Shown here in pieces: positions 17,117 to 26,409 of a stretch of 64,000 bases of DNA (position 1 is its first letter; each line of letters opens with the position of its first letter). The translations under genes and the position numbers were made by a program. The DNA comes from Pasteurella sp030783905 (GTDB taxonomy: Bacteria; Pseudomonadota; Gammaproteobacteria; Enterobacterales; Pasteurellaceae): contig CP182107.1 in assembly GCA_051122655.1 (NCBI GenBank), positions 1,922,001-1,986,000 on the forward strand, given 5' to 3'. The notes beneath the pieces were generated by a model. The model made no database searches. It was not told the origin of the DNA and worked only from the letters and a program-made list of their open reading frames with translations.

Positions 17117-18514
17117 ATGAAAAAGTCGTTTTTACTTTTGCCAATCAGTGTTGCACTATTGGCTGCTTGTAGTTCAAATGCCCCTGCACCAGTAGAGAGT
17201 GCAGATGGGAGTTTATCACCCGGCATGATGCAACCTGTTGATGCATCAAGTGGTGGCACTTGGGAGCCACAAATTCAACAACACAATACGATGCCGACAG
17301 GAATGAACCAACCTGTTTATACCCCACCTACTACGCAATCGAGTTTACCGGTCAGCAGTCAGCCAACGCAACCAATCGCTTCCTCTTTTGATATTCCTCG
17401 CAAGCCCGGAACTGGCGAGCCAGATTATAGCAAAATTGCTCGTGGGTCTTATCAAGGCGAAAGCTATACTGTGCGTAAAGGCGACAGTATGTATCTGATT
17501 TCTTATATTTCTGGCTTAAGTATCAAAGAGATCGCAACCTTAAATAACTTATCAGAGCCTTACACATTATCGGCGGGCCAAGTGTTAAAACTGTCGAATA
17601 AAGCGTCAACCCACTCGACTATGTCACCTTCAAGCGCAGTAGGAGAGGTAGGTACAAGTGTAAAGCCGGTAACACAACATTTTGAGATCCCGCGTAATCC
17701 CGCAGATAACCGCCCAGATTACAGCAAGATCGATAAAGGTTTTTATAAAGGGGAAACCTATACGGTGCGCAAAGGCGATACGATGTATTTAATTGCCTAT
17801 ATTTCAGGGTTAGACGTGAAAGAACTGGCATCACTCAATAATATGTCAGAACCTTATCGTTTAAGTGTTGGGCAAACCTTACGAGTATCAAATGGACGGA
17901 CAGCTTCACAACCAGTCACACAACCTGTTACGACCACCGTATCACAACCCGCGAAGAGCAATGAAGTGACCTATACCCCAGGTCCACATGGCACACAATA
18001 TGGTTCAGATGGTACTATTATTGGGCCGATCAAATCGGGGGTCAGTTCTGCACCTGCTCCGATGCAACCTGAACCCGTTATTAAGCCAGTTGAAAGCACC
18101 TCTGTCCCTGTGCCAAGCACTAGCAGTAAACATATGATATCGAATGTGGTTTGGCAATGGCCAACAAAAGGCAATATTGTACAAGGTTTTTCAACCGCAG
18201 ACGGTGGGAATAAAGGAATTGATATCGCAGGTTCTCGCGGTCAAGCGGTGAATGCCGCAGCAGCGGGGCGAGTGGTGTATGCCGGAAATGCCTTACGTGG
18301 TTATGGTAATTTAATTATCATTAAACACAATGATGATTATTTGAGTGCTTACGCACACAATGAAAGTATCTTAGTGAAAGATCAGCAAGAAGTCCGTGCG
18401 GGTCAACAAATCGCTAAAATGGGCAGTTCTGGAACAAACAGTGTTAAACTTCACTTTGAAATTCGCTATAAAGGCAAATCAGTTGATCCAACCCGTTATT
18501 TGCCAAAACGTTAA
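17117..18514 (+). CDS. nlpD: NlpD/LppB, outer-membrane lipoprotein activator of amidase
   Basis: A 465-residue lipoprotein with lipobox LAAC (Cys18). Two nearly identical LysM blocks follow (about 116-159 and 214-258), each preceded by an F-x-IPR segment, then a Pro/Ser/Thr-rich linker and a C-terminal M23 (LytM) domain (about 365-460). The M23 domain is degenerate: the first metal histidine is Asn365 (NKGID) and the HxH pair reads Lys444-Leu-His446. This is as expected for NlpD, which activates the amidase AmiC in septal peptidoglycan splitting rather than cutting itself. Two LysM domains are typical of Haemophilus/Pasteurella LppB; E. coli NlpD has one. A strong terminator follows. Confidence 0.93.
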   Translation: MKKSFLLLPISVALLAACSSNAPAPVESADGSLSPGMMQPVDASSGGTWEPQIQQHNTMPTGMNQPVYTPPTTQSSLPVSSQPTQPIASSFDIPRKPGTGEPDYSKIARGSYQGESYTVRKGDSMYLISYISGLSIKEIATLNNLSEPYTLSAGQVLKLSNKASTHSTMSPSSAVGEVGTSVKPVTQHFEIPRNPADNRPDYSKIDKGFYKGETYTVRKGDTMYLIAYISGLDVKELASLNNMSEPYRLSVGQTLRVSNGRTASQPVTQPVTTTVSQPAKSNEVTYTPGPHGTQYGSDGTIIGPIKSGVSSAPAPMQPEPVIKPVESTSVPVPSTSSKHMISNVVWQWPTKGNIVQGFSTADGGNKGIDIAGSRGQAVNAAAAGRVVYAGNALRGYGNLIIIKHNDDYLSAYAHNESILVKDQQEVRAGQQIAKMGSSGTNSVKLHFEIRYKGKSVDPTRYLPKR

Positions 18515-18543
18515 TTCTCTGACGTTTTGACATCACAATAGTT

Positions 18544-18579
18544 AAACACTGCATCGGGGATCCGATGCAGTGTTTTTAT
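18544..18579 (+). terminator. nlpD terminator
   Basis: A 12-bp perfect stem, ACACTGCATCGG (18546-18557) with CCGATGCAGTGT (18562-18573), has loop GGAT and is followed by TTTTTA. It ends against the dtd stop codon on the other strand and could work in both directions. Confidence 0.88.
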
Positions 18580-19013
18580 CACACTTCTAACCAAAAAGTG
18601 ACCGGACCATCATTGGTCAGGCTGACTTGCATATCTGCGGCAAATTGCCCTGCAAAAGTCGGTATTTTCTCACCGCACTTTTTCACCACATAGTCATACA
18701 ACGCTTCTGCCATATCAGGGCTAGCACCACGTGAGAAACTGGGGCGTAAGCCTTTTTGCGTATCGGCTGCAAGCGTAAATTGCGACACCACTAACACTTG
18801 TCCATTCACTTGTTGCACATTTAAATTCATTTTGCCTTCCGCATCGCTAAACACGCGATAATTCAGCACTTTTTCAATCAAGCGGTCAGCTTTGGCGTGG
18901 TCATCGTCTTTTTGTACACCCAATAACACCAATAAGCCATGTCCAATTTCGCTGACTGTTTGATTATCCACATCCACTTTGGCTTGGCTGACACGTTGGA
19001 TTAATGCAATCAT
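18579..19013 (-). CDS. dtd: D-aminoacyl-tRNA deacylase
   Basis: A 144-residue Dtd protein that removes D-amino acids mischarged on tRNA. Both diagnostic motifs are present: SQFTLAAD and NDGPVTFW (the Gly-cisPro pair). The start overlaps the preceding YihY gene stop by 4 bases (ATGA). It is the last gene of a ychJ-yihY-dtd unit. Confidence 0.95.
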   Translation of the reverse strand: MIALIQRVSQAKVDVDNQTVSEIGHGLLVLLGVQKDDDHAKADRLIEKVLNYRVFSDAEGKMNLNVQQVNGQVLVVSQFTLAADTQKGLRPSFSRGASPDMAEALYDYVVKKCGEKIPTFAGQFAADMQVSLTNDGPVTFWLEV

Positions 19014-19960
19014 CCCTGTTTCTCCAATACTTGTTTTCGCTGTGCAATCTCTGCTTTGAGCGTGTGTTCTGTTTCTTCCATTTTTTGTTGTAAAGCCGGT
19101 TCGTGGGGCTCTGCTTCGACCAGTTCATTAACACTGATTTTACCTTGCTGACATAAGGCGTAATCGGCTAAGACAGAAGCTAATTGTGCCCCAATTAAAA
19201 TCACCACCCAACTTAACTGAATCCACAATAACATGATAGGTAAGGTTGCCATTGCACCATAAATCAGTTGATACGATGGGAAGGTGGTCACATACCAAAG
19301 AAAAGCTTGTTTCCCTAGTGTGAAGAACACGGCAGCCACTAAAGCACCAATGGCAGAATGCATAATCTTGACTTTCTTATTCGGTACAACCGTGTAAATT
19401 AAAGTGAAAATTAACCAAGTTAAAAAGAACGGTATAACACTCAATATCTTGAAACCGAAAGGTAAGGAAATATTTTCATTTAGCATGGTCGCAAGGTAAG
19501 AGCTGACACCAATACTGGCTCCAATTAATAATGGTCCTAACGTCAAAATGAGCCAATAAATCGCAAAGGAAAAGACGAGGGGACGAATCGTGGTATCATG
19601 CCAGATTGAGTTGAGGGTACGATCAATAGAGTTAATTAACATTAAGGCGACCACCACCAAACTGATTACCCCAATAGCGCTCATTTGTTTAGAGTTACTG
19701 ACAAATTGGTCAATGTATTGACCCACCATATCACTGGCTTGTGGCGCGAAGTTATTAAAAATAAAGCCTTTTAATTGTTCGGTGACTTCATTAAACACGG
19801 GGAAGGCGGAAAAGACTGAAAACACCACCATCACTAATGGCACAAGAGCGAGCATGGTACTATAAGTTAGGTAACCAGCCGCTTGGCTTAATTTATTTTG
19901 TTGAAAACGAAGCCAAAACAATCTGAGAAAAAGGCTAGCATTTTTTAAAATATTGTTCAC
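19010..19960 (-). CDS. YihY/BrkB family inner-membrane protein
   Basis: A 316-residue YihY (formerly called RNase BN) membrane protein with about six transmembrane segments and a charged C-terminal tail (about 265-316). The family motif near LSQAAGYLTYSTMLALVPL is present. The old name 'ribonuclease BN' is known to be wrong for this family and the true role is unsettled. I chose a GTG start at 19960: GGAGG lies 6 bases before it and it overlaps the ychJ stop by 4 bases (GTGA). The TTG further upstream lacks support. It lies in the same order, yihY-dtd, as in other gamma-proteobacteria. Confidence 0.88.
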   Translation of the reverse strand: MNNILKNASLFLRLFWLRFQQNKLSQAAGYLTYSTMLALVPLVMVVFSVFSAFPVFNEVTEQLKGFIFNNFAPQASDMVGQYIDQFVSNSKQMSAIGVISLVVVALMLINSIDRTLNSIWHDTTIRPLVFSFAIYWLILTLGPLLIGASIGVSSYLATMLNENISLPFGFKILSVIPFFLTWLIFTLIYTVVPNKKVKIMHSAIGALVAAVFFTLGKQAFLWYVTTFPSYQLIYGAMATLPIMLLWIQLSWVVILIGAQLASVLADYALCQQGKISVNELVEAEPHEPALQQKMEETEHTLKAEIAQRKQVLEKQG

Positions 19961-20430
19961 AGTAAACCTCCACAACAATGTTTAAACTTTTTATTTGAAC
20001 CACAAAGACAGGGTTGTTTCATATTGGGTAATGCCACCGTAGGATCGACAAAATACCAGCGCTGTGCAATATTCACAAATAATGAGATTTCATGATGCAC
20101 TTGAGTGCGATCTTGCTGAGCAAAAAACGCTTTAAATTCCACTTGGCTGTGGGTTTTAGAGCGTGTTAAATGTTGCAAAATGGTTAAACCAACCCATGTG
20201 GTATTGTCAGCCCAAGCTTGTAATTCATCGACTTGAAGTAAGGTTTGCTGACTAGGCACAGTGGTTTGCACAATATAATCAATCTTTTTTAATGCATAGG
20301 CGGCATAACGAGAACGCATTAATAACATTGCATTAGCGGGAAAGTGTTGCTGTTGATGATAAGGCTGACAACAGCTTTGATAAGGTTGTCCCGATTGACA
20401 GGGACAAAGTGCGGTTAAATTTTCAGTCAT
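19957..20430 (-). CDS. ychJ: YchJ family protein with two SEC-C motifs
   Basis: A 157-residue UPF0225 protein. It has a SEC-C zinc motif at each end, CPCQSGQPYQSCCQPYH and CLCGSNKKFKHCC, around a central alpha/beta region. The function is not established. ATG at 20430 (MTENLTA) is chosen; an in-frame GTG lies two codons before. An uptake signal is inside the gene near its start. It is the first gene of the ychJ-yihY-dtd unit. Confidence 0.88.
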   Translation of the reverse strand: MTENLTALCPCQSGQPYQSCCQPYHQQQHFPANAMLLMRSRYAAYALKKIDYIVQTTVPSQQTLLQVDELQAWADNTTWVGLTILQHLTRSKTHSQVEFKAFFAQQDRTQVHHEISLFVNIAQRWYFVDPTVALPNMKQPCLCGSNKKFKHCCGGLL

Positions 20431-20520
20431 TTTCACAGAGTCGTCATTGTTTCAGTGTCAAATTGTAACAAAGAGCTTCTTGTTTGAACAATGTTTTACT
20501 TTAAACCCATTTTTTGCGCG

Positions 20521-21153
20521 TCAAACCGTGGGCAATAAAGTGGTGCCATAATGGATCAAGCTAATCGCAATGGCCCACATAATTACGCCAATCACTAAAT
20601 CGAGAATGCGCCAAGTGACTGGGCGTTGGAAAAATCGGCTTAATAGCCTTGCCCCATAACCTAAACTAAAAAACCAAAGGGCAGATACCAACAAGGCACC
20701 TGCTAGAAAAAACAGTTTCTCGTTAAAGTCAAGTGTGCCTGCAATGCCACCAATAATGACCACGGTGTCTAAATAAACATGTGGATTTAATAGCGTGATC
20801 AATAGGGTGGCAATGATCGCATGCCAAGTCGTTTGTGGTTGTGTATCCGCCTTTTCTAATTGTAATGAGGCGTTGCCTTGATAAGCTGATAAAAAGGCTT
20901 TTAAACCATAAATCAATAAAAAACCGCCTCCGACAAAGGCTAAAGCGACGGTGGCAAGCGTGCTTTGGCTAATTAAGGAGCCTAAGCCTAATACCCCTAA
21001 GGAAATTAATACAATATCGCAGAGAAAACAGGTTAAAATGACGGCCAGAGTATTCTGTTTCAGTAAGCCCTGTTTTAATACAAACGCATTTTGCGCCCCG
21101 ATGGCGATAATCAACCCCGAGGTGACTAAAAATCCTTGTACGAGGTGTTCCAT
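20521..21153 (-). CDS. argO: ArgO/LysE family amino-acid exporter
   Basis: A 210-residue LysE-family exporter with six hydrophobic segments. Family strings include SGLIIAIGAQNAFVLKQGL near the N-terminus and LLNPHVYLDTVVIIGG in the middle, both characteristic of LysE/ArgO (arginine or lysine efflux). The ATG at 21153 follows AAGGAAA; longer forms lack a start signal. In E. coli ArgO is controlled by ArgP; no regulator gene is beside it here. It is divergent from rpe. The substrate is inferred from the family. Confidence 0.85.
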   Translation of the reverse strand: MEHLVQGFLVTSGLIIAIGAQNAFVLKQGLLKQNTLAVILTCFLCDIVLISLGVLGLGSLISQSTLATVALAFVGGGFLLIYGLKAFLSAYQGNASLQLEKADTQPQTTWHAIIATLLITLLNPHVYLDTVVIIGGIAGTLDFNEKLFFLAGALLVSALWFFSLGYGARLLSRFFQRPVTWRILDLVIGVIMWAIAISLIHYGTTLLPTV

Positions 21154-21256
21154 AAAGAATTTCCTTAATAATTCAAACATAAAGTAGTACACTAAACGCA
21201 ATATTTTCTCTTTGCAAGTGTTTAATTTAACAACTTGTTTACTTGTGAGGTCAATG

Positions 21257-21925
21257 ATGAAACCTTATTTAATTGCCCCCTCTATCTTGTCTGCGGATTT
21301 AGCTCGCTTAGGCGAAGATGTGGAGCAGGTCTTAAAATGCGGTGCCGATGTGATTCACTTTGATGTAATGGATAACCATTATGTGCCGAACTTAACTTTT
21401 GGGCCCGCAATTTGCAAAGCATTGCGCGATTATGGTATTACGGCACCGATTGATGTGCATTTAATGGTCAAGCCAGTGGATCGCCTTATTCCTGATTTTG
21501 CGAAAGCCGGTGCTAACTATATTACTTTTCATCCTGAAGCCACCGAGCATATTGATCGTTCTTTACAACTGATTCGTGATTGTGGTTGTCAATCGGGTTT
21601 AGTTTTCAATCCAGCCACGCCATTAAGTTACTTAGATTATGTGATGGATAAAGTGGATGTTATTTTATTAATGTCGGTCAATCCTGGGTTTGGTGGGCAA
21701 TCCTTTATTCCAAGCACTTTAGATAAGTTGCGTGAAGCTCGTCAGCGGATTAATGAAAGTGGCTTTGACATTCGTTTAGAAGTGGATGGAGGGGTGAAAG
21801 TGAACAATATTGCCGACATTGCGAAAGCTGGAGCAGATATGTTTGTGGCAGGTTCAGCCATTTTTGATCAACCTGATTACCAAAAAGTGATCGATGACAT
21901 GCGTCAACAATTGGCGACAGTATAA
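21257..21925 (+). CDS. rpe: Ribulose-phosphate 3-epimerase
   Basis: A 222-residue TIM-barrel epimerase interconverting D-ribulose 5-phosphate and D-xylulose 5-phosphate. Metal-site strings are visible: FDVMDNHYVPNLTFGP, DVHLMVKPVD and EVDGGVKVNN; SVNPGFGGQ is the phosphate loop. Of two adjacent ATGs, the second (21257) is best spaced from GTGAGG. It heads rpe-gph-trpS, the order conserved from E. coli. Confidence 0.96.
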   Translation: MKPYLIAPSILSADLARLGEDVEQVLKCGADVIHFDVMDNHYVPNLTFGPAICKALRDYGITAPIDVHLMVKPVDRLIPDFAKAGANYITFHPEATEHIDRSLQLIRDCGCQSGLVFNPATPLSYLDYVMDKVDVILLMSVNPGFGGQSFIPSTLDKLREARQRINESGFDIRLEVDGGVKVNNIADIAKAGADMFVAGSAIFDQPDYQKVIDDMRQQLATV

Positions 21926-21956
21926 TAACTAACTTAATAAAAAGTACGGTAGAAAA

Positions 21957-22631
21957 ATGACACAATTTAAACTCATTGGTTTTGACCTTGATGGCACCTT
22001 AGTCAACAGCTTGCCGGATTTAGCGCTTTCAGTGAATTCCGCTTTCGCGGAGTTTGATTTACCCCAAGCGCCTGCAGATCTCGTGTTGACTTGGATTGGT
22101 AACGGGGCAGATATTTTAATTGCTCGCGCCTTAGAGTGGGCAAAAACTGAAACAGGGAAAAGCCTAAACGATCAACAAATTCAAGCGCTTAAACGCCGCT
22201 TTGGCTTTTATTATGGCGAAAATCTGTGTAACTTGAGTGTGCTTTATCCGAATGTGAAAGCCACTTTAGAAACGTTGAAACAACAAGGTTATCTTCTCGC
22301 GGTGGTGACCAACAAGCCAACTCAACATGTACAACCTGTACTACAAGCTTTTGGGATTGATCACTTATTTAGTGAACTATTAGGGGGACAATCCTTGCCC
22401 GCAATTAAACCACACCCTGCACCGCTTTATTATTTATGCGGTAAATTTGGTTTATATCCAAAACAAATGCTCTTTGTCGGTGACTCAAGAAATGATATTT
22501 TAGCGGCGCACGCTGCCGGTTGTGCGGTGGTGGGACTCACTTACGGTTATAACTATAATATTCCGATTGCAGAATCCAAGCCAGATTGGGTGTTTGATGA
22601 TTTTGCACAGATTTTGACCATTTTGAAATAA
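21957..22631 (+). CDS. gph: Phosphoglycolate phosphatase
   Basis: A 224-residue HAD-superfamily phosphatase that clears 2-phosphoglycolate, for example from DNA repair. The nucleophile motif GFDLDGTLVNS, the VVTNKP motif and FVGDSRNDILAA are all present. It lies 31 bases after rpe and 9 bases before trpS. Confidence 0.95.
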   Translation: MTQFKLIGFDLDGTLVNSLPDLALSVNSAFAEFDLPQAPADLVLTWIGNGADILIARALEWAKTETGKSLNDQQIQALKRRFGFYYGENLCNLSVLYPNVKATLETLKQQGYLLAVVTNKPTQHVQPVLQAFGIDHLFSELLGGQSLPAIKPHPAPLYYLCGKFGLYPKQMLFVGDSRNDILAAHAAGCAVVGLTYGYNYNIPIAESKPDWVFDDFAQILTILK

Positions 22632-22640
22632 GGAACGATG

Positions 22641-23642
22641 ATGAGCAAACCTGTTGTATTAAGTGGCGTACAGCCTTCTGGGGAACTGACTATTGGTAAT
22701 TATCTTGGTGCATTACGTCAATGGGTCAAGATGCAAGATGATTATGAATGCTTATTTTGCATTGTGGATTTGCATGCTATTACTGTCCGTCAAGATCCAG
22801 AAAGTTTGCGCAAAGCCACATTAGATGTTTTGGCCTTATATCTCGCTTGTGGTATTGATCCTGAAAAAAGCACGATTTTCATTCAATCGCACGTACCAGA
22901 ACACACGCAACTGGCCTGGGTGCTTAACTGCTATACCTATTTTGGTGAAATGGGCCGCATGACCCAATTTAAAGATAAATCAGCGCGTCATGCAGAAAAC
23001 ATTAATGTGGGGCTGTTCACTTACCCCGTTCTCATGGCAGCGGATATTTTGTTATATCAAGCCAACCAAGTGCCTGTGGGTGAAGATCAAAAGCAACATT
23101 TGGAAATTACCCGTGATATCGCTAATCGTTTTAATGCGTTATATGGCGACTTATTTGCCGTGCCAGAACCCTTCATTCCTAAAGCAGGGGCGCGCGTGAT
23201 GTCCTTGCTTGAGCCGGAAAAGAAAATGTCGAAATCAGATGAAAACCGCAATAACGTGATCGGCTTATTAGAAGATCCTAAAGCCGTGGCGAAAAAAATC
23301 AAACGTGCGGTGACCGATTCTGACGAGCCACCAGTAGTCCGTTATGATCTGCAAAATAAAGCGGGCGTGTCTAACTTATTAGATATTCTCTCTGGTGTGA
23401 CTGGCAAATCGATCGCTGACTTAGAAGCGGAGTTTGAAGGCAAAATGTATGGTCACTTGAAAGGTGCCGTGGCAGACGAAGTCTCCGCGATGCTCACCAC
23501 CTTACAAGAACGTTTCCACCACTTCCGTAGCAACGAAGCACTACTCAATAACATCGCGCGTGAAGGCGCGCAAAAAGCACGTGAACGTGCCAAAGCCACG
23601 TTAGATGCGGTTTATCAAGCAGTCGGCTTTGTGTCTTTATAA
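22641..23642 (+). CDS. trpS: Tryptophanyl-tRNA synthetase
   Basis: A 333-residue class I synthetase that charges tRNA-Trp. The HIGH-type motif is GELTIGNYLG and the KMSKS loop is KKMSKSDENRNN. The second ATG (22641) has the better distance from AAGGA. It is the last gene of rpe-gph-trpS and has a terminator directly after. Confidence 0.97.
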   Translation: MSKPVVLSGVQPSGELTIGNYLGALRQWVKMQDDYECLFCIVDLHAITVRQDPESLRKATLDVLALYLACGIDPEKSTIFIQSHVPEHTQLAWVLNCYTYFGEMGRMTQFKDKSARHAENINVGLFTYPVLMAADILLYQANQVPVGEDQKQHLEITRDIANRFNALYGDLFAVPEPFIPKAGARVMSLLEPEKKMSKSDENRNNVIGLLEDPKAVAKKIKRAVTDSDEPPVVRYDLQNKAGVSNLLDILSGVTGKSIADLEAEFEGKMYGHLKGAVADEVSAMLTTLQERFHHFRSNEALLNNIAREGAQKARERAKATLDAVYQAVGFVSL

Positions 23643-23663
23643 TGACTTATTCAACATGAAATG

Positions 23664-23688
23664 AACCGCACTGATGTGCGGTTTTTTT
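23664..23688 (+). terminator. trpS terminator
   Basis: AACCGCAC (23664-23671) pairs with GTGCGGTT (23676-23683) around TGAT, followed by a run of T. Both arms carry part of the uptake-signal core. Confidence 0.85.
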
Positions 23689-23753
23689 ATGAATAAAATA
23701 AATAGCATATTATTTATTCAGCTATTGCATTTCTCGTTAAATATGATTAGATC

Positions 23754-23772
23754 GATAATGATTTTTATTATC
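23754..23772. promoter_or_regulatory. Fur box upstream of the TonB receptor
   Basis: GATAATGATTTTTATTATC matches the 19-bp Fur consensus GATAATGATAATCATTATC at 15 positions, with the outer halves intact. It lies 28 bases before the receptor start, in the expected promoter region. Confidence 0.75.
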
Positions 23773-23799
23773 ATTTATATGTTATTTCATGGAGAACTT

Positions 23800-26349
23800 A
23801 TGCAAAAGAAACAGCAATGTTATCCCATTCATATTGGGATTTTTTTGATGTTGGGTTTGCCAACATGGGCGTTTAGCCAGACACATCTAGAGAAGTCAAC
23901 AAATAATAAGTTAGAAACGATCTTGGTCAATGAAAGTGAAGATAAAAATAAATTTGATGAGAGTTTGATCAAAACTTATCTGTCTTCGGGTTCTTATTCT
24001 TATCTCTCGCAATCAGATATCACAACGTTCAGGGGGAGCTCGGTAGGTGATTTTCTCTCGGGTGTGCCAGGCGTTATCGTCGGGAATAAGCGTAATAGTG
24101 GCGGTTTATCCGTTAATATTCGAGGAATTGCGAATGAAAATCGTGTGCCTGTTTGGATCGATAAAGGGCTTCAGTCAGTTCCTTCTTACCAAGGATATGC
24201 GGGGTCTTCAACTCGAACCTATTTAGATCCCGATTTAATTAGTCAAGTAGAGATTGAAAAAGGCCCTTCTTTACAAATGGATGCGACAGGAGCGACCGGT
24301 GGCGTGGTGAGAATTGATACGTTGCGTTGGCAAGACATTATTCCGGAAGGGAAACATTGGGGAGTCCGTTTGAAGTTAGGGACAATGACGAACACGGTAT
24401 CTCCTCCTGCTTATTACACGAAGGGGGGATATCAAGCGAAATATATCAGCAAGTGCATTTCTAATACTACAGGTTTATGTCAGGTGCAAACTTATGCTCC
24501 AAACGCACGCTATTCTTCTCATGGCTTTGATTTGAATGCATACAATTATAGCCTTGCTTTTGCCAATAAATGGCAAAATGCTGATCTTGTGCTTGCGTAT
24601 GCAAAACGTAAACAGGGCAACTATTTTGTTGGACGTCATGGACAAGCCCCCATTATTGAATCAATCGAATTTGAAGACGATTATGTTGAAGTCAAAGAAC
24701 CTCGTGTTCATGAAGAGGTTGAAATTGGTACACTAATGTTTAAAGAAAACCATAGCACCTTATATCGACCAGGTGAGGAAGCACTGAATACCTCACAAGA
24801 TAATACCTCTTATCTTGCTAAAATAAATGTCTACAATGATGTTCATCGTTTAGGGTTAGCGTATCGCCATTATCATAGCCGTTTTGGTGAGATTATGAGC
24901 TCAATTTTGAATTTCAGAGCGTATGGCGCATTGCAAGGTGAAGGGACAGAAGTCAAAGTCCATAGCTATCATGCAAATTATAACTATAACCCAACGACAC
25001 CTTATGTGAATTTGAATGTTAATGCATATTTTACTGACAGTGATTCATCTAATTTTACCCCATTTATTGAAGAATATGGTTACTCTTTATCCAGTCGTCA
25101 TGCTCATTTTTTGGTTTCTAAGCAGAAAGGGTTAAGTATTGAAAATACTAGTGTTTTCCAGCTTAATGACAAACTGTTTACTTTAAAATATGGTCTTGCA
25201 CATAGTTATGAACGGATTTATCAACCACGCAATGCTCAAGCACGGGTGCGAGCCAAAGGGTATCCAGAGGATGCGATTGGTCCGCTTTATATTCGAGATG
25301 GAAAACGTAAAGAGTGGAGCGCTTTTCTTGCTGCGAACTATCCGCTCACTTCGTGGTTAAAAGCTGACATCGGGCTACGTTATCTGCAATCTACTATTTA
25401 TGACTATATTGTGAGAACGGAAAGAGTGAATATTGGAGGGGCGCTTGTGCCTAATCCAAATGGATCCGGTAATATTTGGGTGGAAAAATATAAAGATGTT
25501 GTACATAAACAGGCACCAGTGAAAAATAAAGGCATGTCGCCGATTGTGATGCTCACATTTGAACCTATTAACGGAGTACAAATTTATACGAAATATGCAG
25601 AAGCATTGCGTTCGCCAAGTTTATTCCAAGCAACTAAAGGCTGGTCCATGAGTGCGACAGCAGATAATCTAGAACAATTGAGACCTGAACGTGCCAAAAA
25701 TTGGGAGGCCGGTATTAACTTGTTTTATGAAAATCTAGGTGGTCAGGACAATATTCTTGGCTTTAAGCTAGCTTATTTTAATAACAAGATAAAAGATTAT
25801 TTGACTCGTAGCTATTCACCTCGAGATAAGGTTACCCAAACTATCAATATACAAAGTGCACAATTTAAAGGGCTTGAGTTGTCAGGGTATTATGATATGG
25901 GCAGGTTTTACGCAAAATTAGCGGGTACCTATTACACAAAAACAAAATTTTGTTTAACTCAGGAACAAGCAGGCAAAGGTGAACAATGTAATTCTGGTTA
26001 TGTACATCGTAGTAATTTAAATAATGCGGTTCCCCCTAGTTTAAATGTACATGTAACGTTAGGAACCCGTTTATTTGAACAAAAACTGGACATTGGCGCA
26101 CGCTATAGTTATTACAGTAAACGCTTAGTGCCGGTATTGTCCTCTGAACGTTTTGTGAATACCTCAAGTATCGAATGGGCGCCTTATTCTTTAGTGGATT
26201 TGTATGCAAATTATACTGTATCTAACAACTTGAAACTCACTATGACGATGGATAATGTGTTTAACCGTTATTATCTCGATATTAATAATATGGGATTAAA
26301 TACAGCACCAGGTAGAACATTGCATTTAGGGCTCGAGTATCGTTTCTAG
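23800..26349 (+). CDS. TonB-dependent outer-membrane receptor (iron-regulated)
   Basis: An 849-residue receptor. It has a signal peptide ending near WAFSQ, then a TonB-box-like ETILV (mature N-terminus), a plug domain (about 60-170, with TTFRGSSVGDFLSGVPGVIV and NIRGIANENRVPV), and a 22-strand barrel ending in the outer-membrane signature LHLGLEYRF. The segment YAEALRSPSLFQ followed by LEQLRPERAKNWE lies where heme receptors have FRAP/NPNL boxes but does not match them fully, so heme or hemoglobin, or a siderophore, could be the ligand. The ATG at 23800 follows GGAG and a Fur box, so iron repression is expected. No transport genes lie beside it. Composition is slightly AT-rich. Confidence 0.88.
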   Translation: MQKKQQCYPIHIGIFLMLGLPTWAFSQTHLEKSTNNKLETILVNESEDKNKFDESLIKTYLSSGSYSYLSQSDITTFRGSSVGDFLSGVPGVIVGNKRNSGGLSVNIRGIANENRVPVWIDKGLQSVPSYQGYAGSSTRTYLDPDLISQVEIEKGPSLQMDATGATGGVVRIDTLRWQDIIPEGKHWGVRLKLGTMTNTVSPPAYYTKGGYQAKYISKCISNTTGLCQVQTYAPNARYSSHGFDLNAYNYSLAFANKWQNADLVLAYAKRKQGNYFVGRHGQAPIIESIEFEDDYVEVKEPRVHEEVEIGTLMFKENHSTLYRPGEEALNTSQDNTSYLAKINVYNDVHRLGLAYRHYHSRFGEIMSSILNFRAYGALQGEGTEVKVHSYHANYNYNPTTPYVNLNVNAYFTDSDSSNFTPFIEEYGYSLSSRHAHFLVSKQKGLSIENTSVFQLNDKLFTLKYGLAHSYERIYQPRNAQARVRAKGYPEDAIGPLYIRDGKRKEWSAFLAANYPLTSWLKADIGLRYLQSTIYDYIVRTERVNIGGALVPNPNGSGNIWVEKYKDVVHKQAPVKNKGMSPIVMLTFEPINGVQIYTKYAEALRSPSLFQATKGWSMSATADNLEQLRPERAKNWEAGINLFYENLGGQDNILGFKLAYFNNKIKDYLTRSYSPRDKVTQTINIQSAQFKGLELSGYYDMGRFYAKLAGTYYTKTKFCLTQEQAGKGEQCNSGYVHRSNLNNAVPPSLNVHVTLGTRLFEQKLDIGARYSYYSKRLVPVLSSERFVNTSSIEWAPYSLVDLYANYTVSNNLKLTMTMDNVFNRYYLDINNMGLNTAPGRTLHLGLEYRF

Positions 26350-26373
26350 TTTACTGAATATTCAAGAAATGTG

Positions 26374-26409
26374 ACCGCACTTTCCATACATTAAAGTGCG
26401 GTTCTTTTT
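26374..26409 (+). terminator. Terminator made of two inverted uptake signals
   Basis: ACCGCACTTT (26374-26383) pairs with AAAGTGCGGT (26393-26402), then TCTTTTTTT. Each arm is a complete uptake-signal core. It ends the receptor transcript. Confidence 0.88.

Noticed and set aside
19010..19960. Calling the YihY protein ribonuclease BN
   Set aside because: The family was misnamed; it is a membrane protein with no nuclease motif, so I used the neutral name.
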